The notes below the pieces were generated by a model. That model was not told the DNA's origin. It was given only the letters and a program-made list of their open reading frames with translations, and ran no database searches. From NCBI GenBank assembly GCA_004194705.1, contig SADC01000402.1, positions 1 through 64,000 of the forward strand: DNA of 64,000 nt, written 5' to 3'. A program made the position numbers and the translations under genes. Numbering within the stretch: the first letter of the stretch is position 1; every line of letters starts with the position of its first letter. This DNA is from Ditylenchus dipsaci (Eukaryota > Nematoda > Chromadorea > Rhabditida > Anguinidae). Positions 31,729 through 41,542 of the stretch are shown one piece after another.

Positions 31729-32121
31729 ATAAATATAAGTTTTAATGAAATCTATCAGAAAAGCAATGGTTACTTTGACTGAATTCATTCCAATATTGAT
31801 TCAGTACCAGAAATTACCCCTCCTTTAAGACATCGAGAAAAAATATATTTTCAAAAACGGGAATTTTGTCCTTTTTGGACCCAATAAGCCAACAGAAATT
31901 TTTACATAATATATTGGTTTTTTTCTGTAACTAACAAAGTTCATCCTTTTTCTACAACTTGGTAAAAAAAATTCTGAGAAATAAATCATTTGTAAAGGAA
32001 AAAGAGCACTTCAAAATTCGTCCATATATGGGACAGTGCGCACTTAAGGGTTAAGTAATATACAAACTAACTATCGCATTGAATATTTGTCTTATTTTAT
32101 ATCTAATTCCTCCAATTACAG
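31729..32121. other. Right flank of the TTAA composite, no gene
   Basis: Mirrors the composite's left subterminal region (AAGCAATGGTTACTTTGACT; CATATATGGGACAGTGCGC) up to TTAA at 32,051, then AT-rich flank. Confidence 0.5.
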
Positions 32122-32180
32122 CTATATAGCAGTGTTTTCAAAGTCATAGGCATAGTTGAGGTCAAAGTCATAGTTATAGT

Positions 32181-32695
32181 TAGAGATGACGACAATGCGA
32201 TATATCGCAGATGCGATATATTGCATATCGCACAAAATTTGAGGAAAAAATATCGCATCGCTATATCGCATTTTTTTTTCACAAATATCGCATCGCAATT
32301 TTAAAAAATATCGCATCCTTCTTCTTATTAAATCATTAAATAAAAATTAATAAATAAATGATTATTAAATTAAAATTACCGGAGGTCCAACTTGAGCCCA
32401 GCAAACGCAGAGAATTTAATCTTCCTGAACAAAAGCCTTCCTTCGCTAAATTTCTCGTATTGAGTTGTTGATTCGTGAATTTTGTGTTCGTCTGCTGATA
32501 TCTAATTGTGGAGTTGTTGGTGTATATAAAGAATTTTTTTGTTCGAAATATAACGCATATCCGATTTTAAGGTAAAAATATCGCAGCGATATATCACACC
32601 TGAATTTACATATCGCATCGCAGATATCACATCTCAATTTTTCACACAAAAATATCGCATCGCACATATCGCAAAAACGGAAATCATCATCTCTA
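32181..32695. mobile_element. TAGAGATGA element with ATATCGCATCGC iterons, 7/8-bp TSD
   Basis: Ends TAGAGATGACGACAATGCG and AAATCATCATCTCTA, flanked by GTTATAGT and GTCATAGT (one mismatch). Both arms are full of GATATATCGC / ATATCGCATCGC words. The 300-bp interior has no gene. Confidence 0.85.
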
Positions 32696-32998
32696 GTCAT
32701 AGTCATAAGCAGAAATTTTCAATAGCATAGTCATAGTCATTATGACTATGACTATGTCGTTCAAAAATTATGCCTATGACTATGACTTTGAAAACTATGC
32801 CTATGACTATGACATTCCTTTTCATTATGCCTATGACTATGACATTGAAAAATTCTGCCTATGACTGCGACTATGACTTTTATTTCATTATGACTATCAC
32901 AGTTGTCTGGTGTGAGATCTTTTCCTTCCGCACCTGATGATCTTTTTTCATGATAATCGCATTTTGTGCACATGATTTACTGTGTTCTGCTTTCTGCT

Positions 32999-33295
32999 TA
33001 CCACCTGGAGGGTACCTAAACCACTTGAATGGTATTCGAACCACCTGAATCGTGCTCAAACCATCTGAATTGTACCCAAACCACCAGAAGGGCACCTAAA
33101 CCATTTGAAATATATCCAAATCGCTTGAATGGTATCCAAACCATCTGGATGTTACCAAAACACCTGGACTGTACCTAAACCATCTGACTGTGCCCGAATC
33201 ACCTGGAGGGTGCCCAGATCATCTGAACTGTACCCAAACTACCTTGATTGTACCCAAACCACCTGGATGATACCCAAATTAGCTAGGTGGTAATT
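32999..33295. repeat. Tandem repeat, ACCCAAACCACCTGGATGGT unit
   Basis: About fifteen imperfect copies of a 17-20 bp unit (CCAAACCACCTGAATGGTA and variants). The same unit recurs at 57,016-57,165 inside an unrelated element, so it is dispersed with MITEs. Confidence 0.85.
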
Positions 33296-33374
33296 TTACT
33301 ATGACTCTGACCATGACTTTCAGTTTATTAGGAATATGACAGGTGTATAGTCAGAAATCTTAGATTCATTGCAA

Positions 33375-33739
33375 TTGTTGGACTGTCATACCACGCACAT
33401 TGCTTGCAAGTTCAGCGAGCTGAAGGAGAAGGTTGATCGTCGTTCTGGCAAGAAAGTGGAAGATGCTCCGAAGTTCCTGAAGTCTGGTGGTGCTGGCGTT
33501 GTTGAACTCATTCCTGCGAAGCCCATGTGTGCTGAGGTAAGAGCATTTGTTACTCGTTTTATAACACGTTTGATTATTTGATTTAGGCGTTCACTGACTA
33601 TCCTCCGCTTGGACGTTTCGTCGTTCGTGACATGCGTCAGACTGTTGCCGTTAGTGTGATCAAAGCTGTGGATAAGACAGGGGCTACCGGAAAAGCGACT
33701 AAGTCTGCTCAGAAGGCCGTGGTTGCCAAGAAAAAGTGA
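33375..33739 (+). pseudogene. EEF1A: Elongation factor 1-alpha, last two exons only
   Basis: Exon 33,375-33,536 reads [37 protein letters not shown] and [12 protein letters not shown]; the intron is 33,537-33,586 (GTAAGA..GATTTAG, 50 bp); exon 33,587-33,739 reads [40 protein letters not shown] and ends AKKK-stop. This is the C-terminal domain III of eEF1A with a perfect splice frame. The first ~75% of the protein (GTPase domain, domain II) is absent: upstream are the CCTGGATGGT repeats. An AATAAA at 33,789 follows. It is a 3' fragment captured within the element, open and not visibly decayed. Confidence 0.93.
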
Positions 33740-33788
33740 TCTCATCTAGATATCTCTTGTTGCTAATGTCTGTCATTGTTCTCGTTGA

Positions 33789-33794
33789 AATAAA
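33789..33794 (+). promoter_or_regulatory. Poly(A) signal after the eEF1A fragment
   Basis: AATAAA 50 bp after the stop codon, within TGAAATAAAGTTATGG; evidently carried along with the gene end. Confidence 0.7.
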
Positions 33795-33797
33795 GTT

Positions 33798-34115
33798 ATG
33801 GTTAAACTGGTTAGGCTTGTTAAATATTTTATTGAGTTAATTTTAAATAGTTTGTTAAGCGAGGAAATAATTTTTTTTTGTCATTTTGAATATAAGCCAG
33901 AATATCCAAGCAAAGTTGGTGAAGATTTGCTAAGCACGGTACGTGACAAAATTTCGTCGGACCGAAGTCTACGTAATTTCTGCCAGACGAAATTGTTTCC
34001 TTTTCTGGGTAAGTACATGGCCGTTTCGCTTTGGCATCCAAAGATCCTTGTTGTGTATGGGAACAGGGTGTTGTTTGACTTTTCAGAGCTAGATGTAGTT
34101 TTTTTAGACCAATGA
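33798..34115 (+). CDS. 105-aa open frame of unknown nature
   Basis: Opens right after the eEF1A poly(A) signal and ends at a TGA (34,113-34,115). The second half looks protein-like (CQTKLFPFLGKYMAVSLWHP, KILVVYGNRVLFDFSELDVV), the first third is AT-biased. It could be an exon of another captured gene or chance. No family recognised. Confidence 0.3.
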   Translation: MVKLVRLVKYFIELILNSLLSEEIIFFCHFEYKPEYPSKVGEDLLSTVRDKISSDRSLRNFCQTKLFPFLGKYMAVSLWHPKILVVYGNRVLFDFSELDVVFLDQ

Positions 34116-34131
34116 GGTTGGATTAGTACTA

Positions 34132-34234
34132 CAGTCGAACCTCACTATAGTGGCACACCGCTATAGTGGCACTCCCACTATAGTGGCACCCTGGGGCCGG
34201 TCCCAGGGGGTGCCACTATAGCGAGGTTTGACTG
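34132..34234. mobile_element. 103-bp MITE, CAGTCGAACCTCACTATAG, TA target
   Basis: TA on both sides. CAGTCGAACCTCACTATAGTG at the left, CACTATAGCGAGGTTTGACTG at the right, with repeated CTATAGTGGCAC and a CCCTGGGGCCGGTCCC core. Confidence 0.92.
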
Positions 34235-34239
34235 TATTG

Positions 34240-34450
34240 AGATTAGATCAAGATCGTTGAGGTTGGATCAAGACTATTCGAGTTGGTATGAAATCATTGA
34301 AATTTGATTAAGAACATTGAGAGTGGGTATGGACCATTGAGCTTCCTAAGGACCACTGAGATGGGATAAAGACTTTTGAGGTTGGATCAGGACCATTGAG
34401 GATGGATTGAGACGATTTATAATTTATTGAGGCCACTGAGAAGGAGATCA
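34240..34450. repeat. Degenerate GGACCATTGAGGTTGGAT repeats
   Basis: About ten imperfect ~20-bp units (GATCAAGATCGTTGAGGTTG, GGATCAGGACCATTGAGGAT). Similar in reverse to the CAGATCCACTCTCAG repeats at 26,740-26,930. Confidence 0.6.
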
Positions 34451-34954
34451 TTACAGAGACCATTGTTTATACCGTAAAATAAAGCAGAAAATAGAAATCT
34501 GATGGTCAAAGAAGTAAATCTGATACAAGGAAAATAATTTCTGACCATACACCTGTAATAATTATCAGGAGAATAATAGACATAGTGAGTGTCAGAATCA
34601 TGATAAAAGTCATACTCAAAGTCATAGTCATAATAAAAGTCAATGTCATAGCCATAGGCATAATGAAAATGAAAGTCATAGGCACAGTTTTTCAAAGTCA
34701 TAGTCATAGGCATAATGAAAATGAAAGTCATAGGCATAGTTTTTCAAAGTCACAGTCATAGTCATAATGAAAGTCATAGTCATAGGCATAGTTTTTTGAA
34801 AGTCATAGTCATAGGCATAATTTTTGAACGACATAGTCATAATGACTATGACTTTAAAAATTATGCCTATGATTATGACTATGACTCTGCTTTTGACTAT
34901 GTCGGCCATAGCTATGACTTTATGCCGATGACTTTTGAAAACACTGCTATATAG

Positions 34955-35171
34955 TCATTGCAGTCGACATTTTGGCAGACCCAGTCCCTGAGGTCACTGT
35001 CAAAAGTGTGCTGCTAGTGTTGGACTTGAAGCTGAATGGGCCAAGTACTGCTCTGCGGATCGACGAACTGAAAATTGCAATAAAAACTAAAATATAATCC
35101 GACAATTTATTCTTATTTTGCAGTAAATTAGTAGAATATCCGCAAAAACAGCTTTATGAATAAATGCACTA
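34955..35171. other. Flank of the eEF1A-carrying element
   Basis: Short unique stretch; AATAAAAACTAAAATATAATCC but no recognised gene. Confidence 0.4.
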
Positions 35172-35621
35172 CTGTATTTCTCTAATAAGGCGGCATTCTC
35201 GACTTTGAGGGCCTATATTACATCTTAGAATAAATGTTTGCTCAAGCTTTTTTTGCGTTTTCTTAACTGCCAAAAGTTCCACCCTTTTTTCAATTTTTTA
35301 GGACCTAAAAATCTCGAGATCGACCTTCTACATTTTCCCATTTTGAGAGGCTTGGCGGCCGAAAGTCTCATTTGAGAAAATTATTATAATTCGGCCCTTT
35401 ATTTAAAACGTGTTCTTGATATTGTATTTTTGATCAAATTTTTAAAATACTTGTTACCTTTAAACTTATAGCCAGTGAGATGAGCTACAAAATGAGTGAT
35501 AACTGGCGTGGGTGTGGACTTCAAACGTAGATCAAAAACACTTTTTTAATTAAAGCGGGGGGGGGGGTGGAGTGAATGGGGGGTGGTTTTGTTAAGGCGC
35601 GTTTTATTATAATAAATACGG
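35172..35621. mobile_element. Eroded CCGTATTT-type element
   Basis: CTGTATTTCTCTAATAAGGCG after TA at the left; GCGCGTTTTATTATAATAAA then TACGG at the right. Poly-G run near 35,555. The left half contains TCTCGAGATCGACCT, shared in sense with the 61.1-kb element (GAGGTCGATCTAGAG reversed). Confidence 0.55.
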
Positions 35622-35747
35622 TTAACAATGACCACAATTTGATTTTTTAACAATTTATTTTTGGCTGTTTACTGCTTATTTTTGAACTTTTTTAAATTTA
35701 GGAGCAGGATAAGTTGGCGCACGTGGCTGTGTGTAAAATGTGTGTCC

Positions 35748-37315
35748 TAGAGTTGGGCAACGGTAATATTACCGGTCATAATCTACATTATGACCGGTAA
35801 TAAAAAAATCGGTCATAATCTTTTTGACTCTACTGGAGAAATGGGTACTGACTTTTTGCTTTGGTCCCCTTGTTATTTTTTTTCCATGTTTTTCTTTCTT
35901 TTTTATTATATTTTCTGTTCGTCTTTTCTTTCTATTCTACCTTTTTATATAATATTCCTTGATCATTTTTTATTTAGCCATGGTACGAACAGAAAAATAT
36001 AACTAAAAAGAAACGAAAACATGGAAAAAATAACAGGGGACGAAGGCGAAAAAATCGGTACCCATTCTTCAGTAGAGCCATCTTTTTTAACAAGCAGGAA
36101 ATTTTTGTGTCATTATTTACATTTTACTTTGTAGGTCACTACTTTTGCTTGGTTAATTGCTTGATAAATGAATTAGCTTCAATGTCCAAGCAAATTAAGC
36201 CAAGCAAACTATGTATGAAGTCGTATTTGTGTTAATAAAGCTATCCATTTAGCAATGTACAGAATTTTCTTTAAAATACCAAAGCCGTCGCCGGCAATGA
36301 TAATTTCACAGGTTTAAATGCGCGCAGAACACTTTTTTTCATTGCAAAAATATTCGGGTTTATTTTTTTATTAAATAAACTCAAAAAGACAACGCAGGGA
36401 TCGGGAATCGGTAAATCGGACTAACGAATTTTGATCAGCCACTGCTCCTTCACCATTACACTGCAAATTAACTTGTTGAGAAATACTTTTTTCTAGCGCA
36501 ATTAATTTAAGCTGTAGGTGAAAAAACCCGTCTAAATGTGTAAATGTGTAAATTTCCGTCAAATTTTTAAAACTTCTTGTTCTCGGTGTTTACTTTTAAA
36601 TTTTTTATTTTATTGCACCACCATATAGCTCTGAATCTCTTGTTTGTAATGAGCTATCAACTGGCTGACTACAATATTAAAAGTGGAAGAAACCATTCGT
36701 TTTGAAAAAAATAGGTTTAGTTTTAAAAAATATACCGTATTTCCTCTAATAGAAGCCCATGGGCTTCTATTTTTCAACCTCTCAAAATCTTGAAATTGTC
36801 AATCAAAAATGACCTTAACTCCGAAACCTTAGTCAAAAAATAGGGGGGTGGGCTTCTATTAGAGCATGGCTTATATTAGAGGAAGTACGGTAATTGTTCT
36901 CCCACTTTTCAATAATGTAGTCAGGCAGTTTATAGCTCATTAGAAACTAGAGATTCAGGGCTACATGCTGGTGCAAAAAATAAAAAATTGAAAAGTAAAT
37001 ACCGAGAACGAGAAGTTTTAAAAATTTGACGGAAGATTTACATATTTTGACGGGTGTTTTCAATTTCAACCTTAATTTTATTTTTGCAAACAATTTTCAA
37101 TTCAAAAAAATAATTTCAAACATTTTCGGAAAAAAACTACACATTGGCGTTGTGTTTTTAATTTTTTTCGATAAATATTCAAATTTTTAACGCTTATTTT
37201 CGATTTTTTACACTCTTCTGCAACCTTTTGATTGATATGCTTTTAATATTATGGAAAGATTATGAACAGAATATGACCGAAAAAAAGATTATGACCGGTA
37301 CTTAACCCAACTCTA
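35748..37315. mobile_element. TAGAGTTGGGC element with ACCGGTCATAATC words, 8-bp TSD
   Basis: Flanked by GTGTGTCC (35,740-35,747; 37,316-37,323). Ends TAGAGTTGGGCAACGGTAA and TACTTAACCCAACTCTA; subterminal ACCGGTCATAATC repeated in both arms. A CTTTGGTCCCCTTG word and a GACTCTACTGGAGAAATGGG / CCATTCTTCAGTAGAG inner pair mark a further nested palindrome (35,820-36,080). No transposase recognised. Confidence 0.9.
36525..37080. mobile_element. Palindrome interrupted by a CCGTATTTCCTCTAATAG MITE
   Basis: Arms: AAATTTCCGTCAAATTTTTAAA and TTAAAAATTTGACGGAAGATTT; TTCTTGTTCTCGGTGTTTAC and AAATACCGAGAACGAGAAG. At its centre, 36,735-36,890, sits a TA-flanked MITE with CCGTATTTCCTCTAATAGAAG and the reverse, with GGGCTTCTATT words. 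Confidence 0.8.
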
Positions 37316-37323
37316 GTGTGTCC

Positions 37324-37630
37324 AAAACTGCAAGAATACATTTAAAAAAAACGCGAATTCAAAAGACGAAAAAAAATCAACGATCGTTTACACACCAAAT
37401 AAACAACTATGAAGTTAACTATGGTCAACTATATAAATATTTCTGAAATATAAACGGAAATGCAACCAACCTAAAGCAAAAAAGCAGCCAAGCCGGCGAT
37501 AAATTCGCAAAGTCCGAAATGTACAAGTACATATGGTAGACTAGTGGCAAATACTGATCCTTCTTAGTTATGTTCAGCACTAATATGGCAATCTAAACAC
37601 GAGCTTTTTACAAAAGCCACAACATAATAT
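37324..37630. other. Short intergenic stretch
   Basis: Nothing recognised; AT-rich. Confidence 0.4.
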
Positions 37631-38149
37631 GTCAACAAACATTGTAGGCCGATAGGCACAAGTGACTGAAAAATATGCACAAGCTGATCAGCAACATGTT
37701 CATGTCAATATTTTTGGTCATTTGTTTTGAGCACTTTGCTGGTTGTTCGCAGTAGAACGACTTTTTGCCTTGTGAATTCCCAGAGCTATTATAGTAGCTA
37801 GGTTTAGCAAAAAACATGCGATAGTGAAGATGATTGCCATGATGGGCATGGTGTAGAAACTGTTCAGCTGAAAAATTAGAAGGATATTTGGGTTTAAACG
37901 CAAAAAAGCATGGGCTTACCCATGGTAAGATGTCTTTGTAATTGGTGGAGTATTCATCAGCAATAGGAGTGAAATGAGCCTTGCAGATGAGAAATTTAAA
38001 GAAGGCAGCAGAGGGATGAACATAAAGAAAAATAAGGCCAAGGAAAAATAGTTTTTCCAGTGCTAAAATTTGATTTGGCATAAGTATTGTTAGTTAAAAG
38101 TAAAGTTGGGATCCCACTCAATTAAATAACCACTTATCAGGCTGTAGGA

Positions 38150-38700
38150 AAAGTTTCCTGGAATTTTTAGGAGGTGTTTATGCCTGTTTTTGTCCCATCA
38201 AGTGGAAATCCAAAAAATCAGCAGTTCTTTGGTTGATATAGTCCGAAGTCTAGTAAGGATTCCGATTTTGCCAATCGTTTTCCCAAATTTTTTCAAGTTG
38301 CCATAAAGACCTGTGTCTCTCGATTAATAGACACCTGATTTTAAAAAGGGATGTTGGTTAGTTGAGAGTCGCAGGTCTTTGTGGCAACGCAAAATATTTA
38401 GGAAAAAAGGTCAGCGAAATCGGAATCCTTGCGAATCTTCGGACCAAACTGACGAATCACACTTTGCAAAACATTAAAATATTTGGGTCAAAAAAGTGTC
38501 GGACTTTAGGCGGTAACGAACTTTTGGTAGTATGCAATAAGCGAGATCCACTGTAAAGGGTTTCACCTTACAATCCTACAGTTGACAAATCATACTGACT
38601 TGGAATTAGTGGGTAGCGATTCAAAATCAGTTTGAGTCTTTTTTAACGGGACAAAAACATGCATAAACCAATCGCCTTACCCCTAATAGTAAGAAATAAA
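38150..38700. mobile_element. Palindromic MITE inside the receptor intron
   Basis: GTGTTTATGCCTGTTTTTGTCCC at the left mirrors GGGACAAAAACATGCATAAAC at the right; AAGACCTGTGTCTCTCGATTAATAG against GAGAGTCGCAGGTCTTT near the loop. Its CCGCCTAAAGTCCGACACTT word (reverse strand) recurs at 21,265-21,290. Confidence 0.7.
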
Positions 38701-38752
38701 AAAGGTTTATTTTGAGGAGTGCTATATATTTCACCGTTTGGTTGAAGAATAA

Positions 38753-38865
38753 TAGGGTTGTCGGCTAACCGAAATTTTCGGTTAATCGAACCGAGCCGAT
38801 AACCGATAATTTTTCGGTTTTCGATTAGGAAAAACCGTTATAGGCTAACCGAACCGACAACCCTT
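38753..38865. mobile_element. 113-bp TAGGGTTGTCGG MITE, 8-bp TSD
   Basis: Flanked by AAGAATAA (38,745-38,752; 38,866-38,873). Ends TAGGGTTGTCGGCTAACCGA and TAACCGAACCGACAACCC; interior of AACCGA / TCGGTT words. Confidence 0.92.
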
Positions 38866-38974
38866 AAGAATAACAACGCCTTTCAAAAAAAATCTCACCC
38901 TTTCGTAAGACAGCAAAAATATCATGGAAGTTAGTCGATTTAAAGACAGCAAAAAAGAGCCACAGTTCTGCTGA

Positions 38975-39450
38975 AATATACAAAAGAACAACAGGAAATT
39001 AGCTGGCACATGATAATAAGATGGTGTTGTGGCAAATTAGAGGAATAGTACAAGTCAATGAAAAACTTGACTCTAGGCCATCTCATAGTATAGTTGGTCA
39101 CCACGTACAACAATATGTCCTAAAAACTAGAAAACTATTTGCCAAGCCCAAAAGACTATGGTGTGTTTTTCACCGTCTTTGTCATTCTGACACAGAATGA
39201 CCATCCACTTATCCTGACTCAGGATGAGTACCCATGAAATAACTAGAAATATAAATGAAACCTTCTATATTTCTACAGTTATGTTTCAGCGGGTCTGTCA
39301 CGGGAAGGGTTGGCAACAGTTACCATATTCTAAAACCACACTCTCTATTAGAACCACACTCTCTAATAGAACCACACCCCTGTAGTATAGCTCTCGATCC
39401 TAGGATCACCTAGTCCAATTCCAAGTGTGTTCGAGTCTCCCATTAATTAT
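38975..39450. other. Upstream of receptor fragment; TCTCTATTAGAACCACAC repeats
   Basis: 39,330-39,375 has three copies of AACCACACTCTCTA(A)TAG; one more pair lies at 46,032-46,060 beyond the LTR element. Earlier receptor exons may lie near 39,010-39,190, but no frame is convincing. Confidence 0.4.
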
Positions 39451-39776
39451 TGTGTTGCCCCCCCCTTTCCTTTGCATTTACAATTTGTTGTGTATTGCTG
39501 TGTGTATTGCCCACATTCCATTTCTTGGAAAAAGGATTTCTTCCACTTTCCGATTTATATTGCTTATCCCTTTGTGTATGATGTCCAAAGGCCAATTCGG
39601 TCTTTATAAGCAGTGACTGTTGTGTGCAACCATCTATTATATTCCCTGCTTTGAATTTAGTTTGAATAAAAGCTTTAAATCCACCCTGCACATCTTTTGT
39701 ACAACTATAGGACAAAAGATCCACACACTATTTGACTAGAACTGATCATTCTAGTTAGTTATTTCTCCCCTTAACA
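39451..39776. mobile_element. LTR-like sequence (TG..CA ends), truncated element
   Basis: The 326-bp block begins TGTGTTGCCCCC and ends CCCCTTAACA, so it has TG..CA ends on either strand. On the plus strand it contains CTTTATAAGC then AATAAAAGC 60 bp on, a promoter/poly(A) order typical of an LTR. On the minus strand a purine-rich TTGAGAGAA abuts the end. Orientation is therefore unresolved. No second copy is in the window. Confidence 0.5.
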
Positions 39777-40031
39777 TTCTCTCAAGCTACGCCAATCGCT
39801 GTCTAATTCCAATAGATTGTCGAAGCCTGGGAGAATCTCTCGAAGTAGCTCATCGTTGAGTCCTTTTAATCGTGCGGAGTTTCCAATGTCACCGATAGAT
39901 GTGAGGACGACGCCATCCACTGCTTCAAGAAAGTTGGGCCGGTTCCGAGTGGTCGATGCAAGGTGAAGCTCGCGCGTTATAAGAAGAAGTTGGCTGAGCT
40001 GATACAAGAGATAGATCTCGAGAAAGCGCAA
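39771..40031 (-). pseudogene. Open frame abutting the LTR, possible retroelement remnant
   Basis: 86 codons on the minus strand, ending ELDSDWRSLREC at the LTR edge. Contains DGVVLTSIGDIGNSARLKGL and LLREILPGFDNLLEL. No catalytic motif. Adjacency to the LTR suggests the tail of a polyprotein if the element is on the minus strand. Confidence 0.35.
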
Positions 40032-40326
40032 GGAAATGTGTTTAATAATGAAGATATATCTCTAGAGTGTTGATGAGTTTTGGGACCGGTTCTGGTTTAG
40101 GGGAAACGCCAATTTTTCACTATATATAGACATTTTATTTTTAGGTCGATCGAGCTGATTGTTGTGATCAGTGTGACAATGTTTACCTTGAACACACATT
40201 TACTTATTGAACTATTCATATAGGATATCCATACAACAGCGAATGCCATAATCAACAAAAAAAAAATAAAATATAGTAAAAAAGGGCATTCCTCTCAACC
40301 AGAGCAGGTCCGAGTTTTGTTGTTGT
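40032..40326. other. Gap between LTR fragment and LTR retrotransposon
   Basis: AT-rich; GTTGTTGTTGTTG run next to the LTR. No gene. Confidence 0.4.
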
Positions 40327-40500
40327 TGTTGTATCCTGGGTGATAGCTAGAGAGAGACGAGAGCACACGACTTCTTAATAGCTTTATTCGGACACAAACT
40401 AATCTGAACACAGACGTTCAGACCTTTATATACTTACAACAATAACAGACACATTTGAATCACTACAAGACAAATGGCAATTCAAACACAGTACACAACA
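40327..40500 (-). repeat. 3' LTR
   Basis: TGTTGTATCCTGGGTGATAGC to GTACACAACA on the plus strand; pairs with 45,801-45,974 with a few substitutions and small indels. Confidence 0.92.
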
Positions 40501-41331
40501 CCTTCCCCCGTACAATGGGTTAGGTGAACAGAGATTCTGAAGAATAGGAGATTCGTTTCTTTCTTGCAGCATTGAAGCATCTTTCTGGCCGAGGAACTTG
40601 GACTGTCGCAGATTGGCACTTGAGGCTTCTTTGACCGTTCCCTATACGACCATTGACTGCGGAATCTCTGCTGTGGCTGAAGACGAGAGAGCTGAGCACG
40701 ATGTTCCATTCCCTTTGGCTAGGGGAAACTTGCCAAAAACGAAATTAGCCAAATACGAAATTTGCCAAAACGAAATTTGCCAAAACGAAATTTGCCAAGT
40801 CGAAATGCGCCAAACGAAATATGCCAAAACGAAATTTGCCGGCGGACGAACCAACAGGCACGGGGTTCAAACTCGAATTTGTGTTCAGTTTAACTCAAAC
40901 AAAACGCCAAGAATTAAATTGGCGTTTATATCCGCCCTTTTAAATTTTTTGTCTTTTCTTCACCAAAATGAACTGTTTTTTGCAAAAAGCACACGGTCTT
41001 TTACTCCAAAAGGTCTTTTGTTTAGAAATTGCATCTTATGTCTTTTTCAAAATCTTGTTTGTCCGTATCATGAATTCCGGAAATAATATTCTGGCATCCC
41101 ACAACTAGTTATGTATCATGTCCATAAATGTACTAAAAGTGCCGTGAAAATTCTGTCGAGCAAATTTTTTAAGCCAATTCATCACACACCCTATATCAAA
41201 CACCGCTCTATTCGAAAAAGAAAGTTCAAGCAGAGATTTTTATGTCAGAAAAAAAACAAATGTGGGAACAACATAAGAACGGTAACGGACGATTTTTGAT
41301 AGGAGACGATGGCTGGTCAGCAATTTCCGGC

Positions 41332-41495
41332 TCAAGTTAACGAATCACTATACTTGGACATAGTTTTGGTTCCATCCAGGATAGCGTGCTTGGCCAGCTC
41401 TCCAGGCATGACGAGATGAACGGAGGTCTGGATTTCTCGCCATACTTGACCAGGCGGGCGGATTCATCCAGCAAGCGGTCGAACAGATCGTTAAC
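41332..41495 (-). pseudogene. H2B: Histone H2B, C-terminal fragment
   Basis: After a CTTTCTAAG acceptor the minus strand reads [19 protein letters not shown], then, in a shifted frame, [20 protein letters not shown] and [19 protein letters not shown]. This is the H2B alpha2 helix, then alpha3 and alphaC; roughly eight to ten residues (the NKKSTxTS loop) are deleted at the junction, which also changes frame. The first half of H2B is absent. It directly follows RPB1 exons in the same orientation. Confidence 0.9.
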
Positions 41496-41542
41496 CTTAG
41501 AAAGAGATTAAGCTACTACACTACACTTGCAAAAATACCCAC

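Larger units (their letters stand above)
21104..32050. mobile_element. Putative piggyBac-like composite, TTAA-flanked
   Basis: TTAA precedes CCCTTAAATGCGCAC at 21,100 and follows GTGCGCACTTAAGGG at 32,051; the two ends are complementary over about 15 bp with one mismatch. Farther in, the arms still match in reverse: GTCCCATATGTGGGAC / GTCCATATATGGGAC words, and GGAATGAATTCAGTCAAAG (22,901) against CTTTGACTGAATTCATTCC (31,775). The block GGAGCAGCTGATTGTGATAT with CGGTCGATTATAG (23,029) recurs reversed at 29,340. TTAA plus a CCC start is what piggyBac elements show. The 10.9 kb length is explained by nested insertions. No piggyBac transposase was recognised, so the class is inferred from the ends. 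Confidence 0.55.
32130..34946 (+). mobile_element. Element with CATAGTCATAGG iteron arms carrying an eEF1A 3' end, 8-bp TSD
   Basis: Flanked by CTATATAG (32,122-32,129; 34,947-34,954). Ends CAGTGTTTTCAAAGTCATAGG and the reverse TGACTTTTGAAAACACTG. Arms of imperfect (GACTATGACTATG/CATAGGCATA) units occupy 32,140-32,180 plus 32,696-32,890 and 34,600-34,925. A CAG start with an 8-bp duplication is canonical hAT. Nested: a TAGAG-type MITE, ACCCAAACCACCTGGATGGT repeats, eEF1A exons and a CAGTC MITE. Confidence 0.9.
37632..38970 (-). pseudogene. Nematode serpentine (7TM) chemoreceptor-like fragment
   Basis: An exon at about 38,970-38,897 follows a TATATTTCAG acceptor and reads NCGSFLLSLNRLTSMIFLLS then YER, like the TM3 end of nematode Srg/Srv-type receptors. 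After an intron loaded with two MITEs, an exon from 38,081 reads MPNQILALEKLFFLGLIFLY and continues to LPW. A 51-bp intron (GTAAGC..TTTTTCAG, about 37,870-37,920) leads to FYTMPIMAIIFTIACFLLNL, ATIIALGIHKAKSRS; then, after a one-base frame change near 37,728, KNIDMNMLLISLCIFFSHLC. At least three hydrophobic helices are visible. N-terminus, TM7 and tail are missing. The receptor subfamily is not certain. Confidence 0.6.

Noticed and set aside
32200..32700. Origin-like AT-rich GATATATCGC iterons as a replication origin
   Set aside because: They are the subterminal repeats of a TSD-flanked MITE; nothing else suggests an origin.
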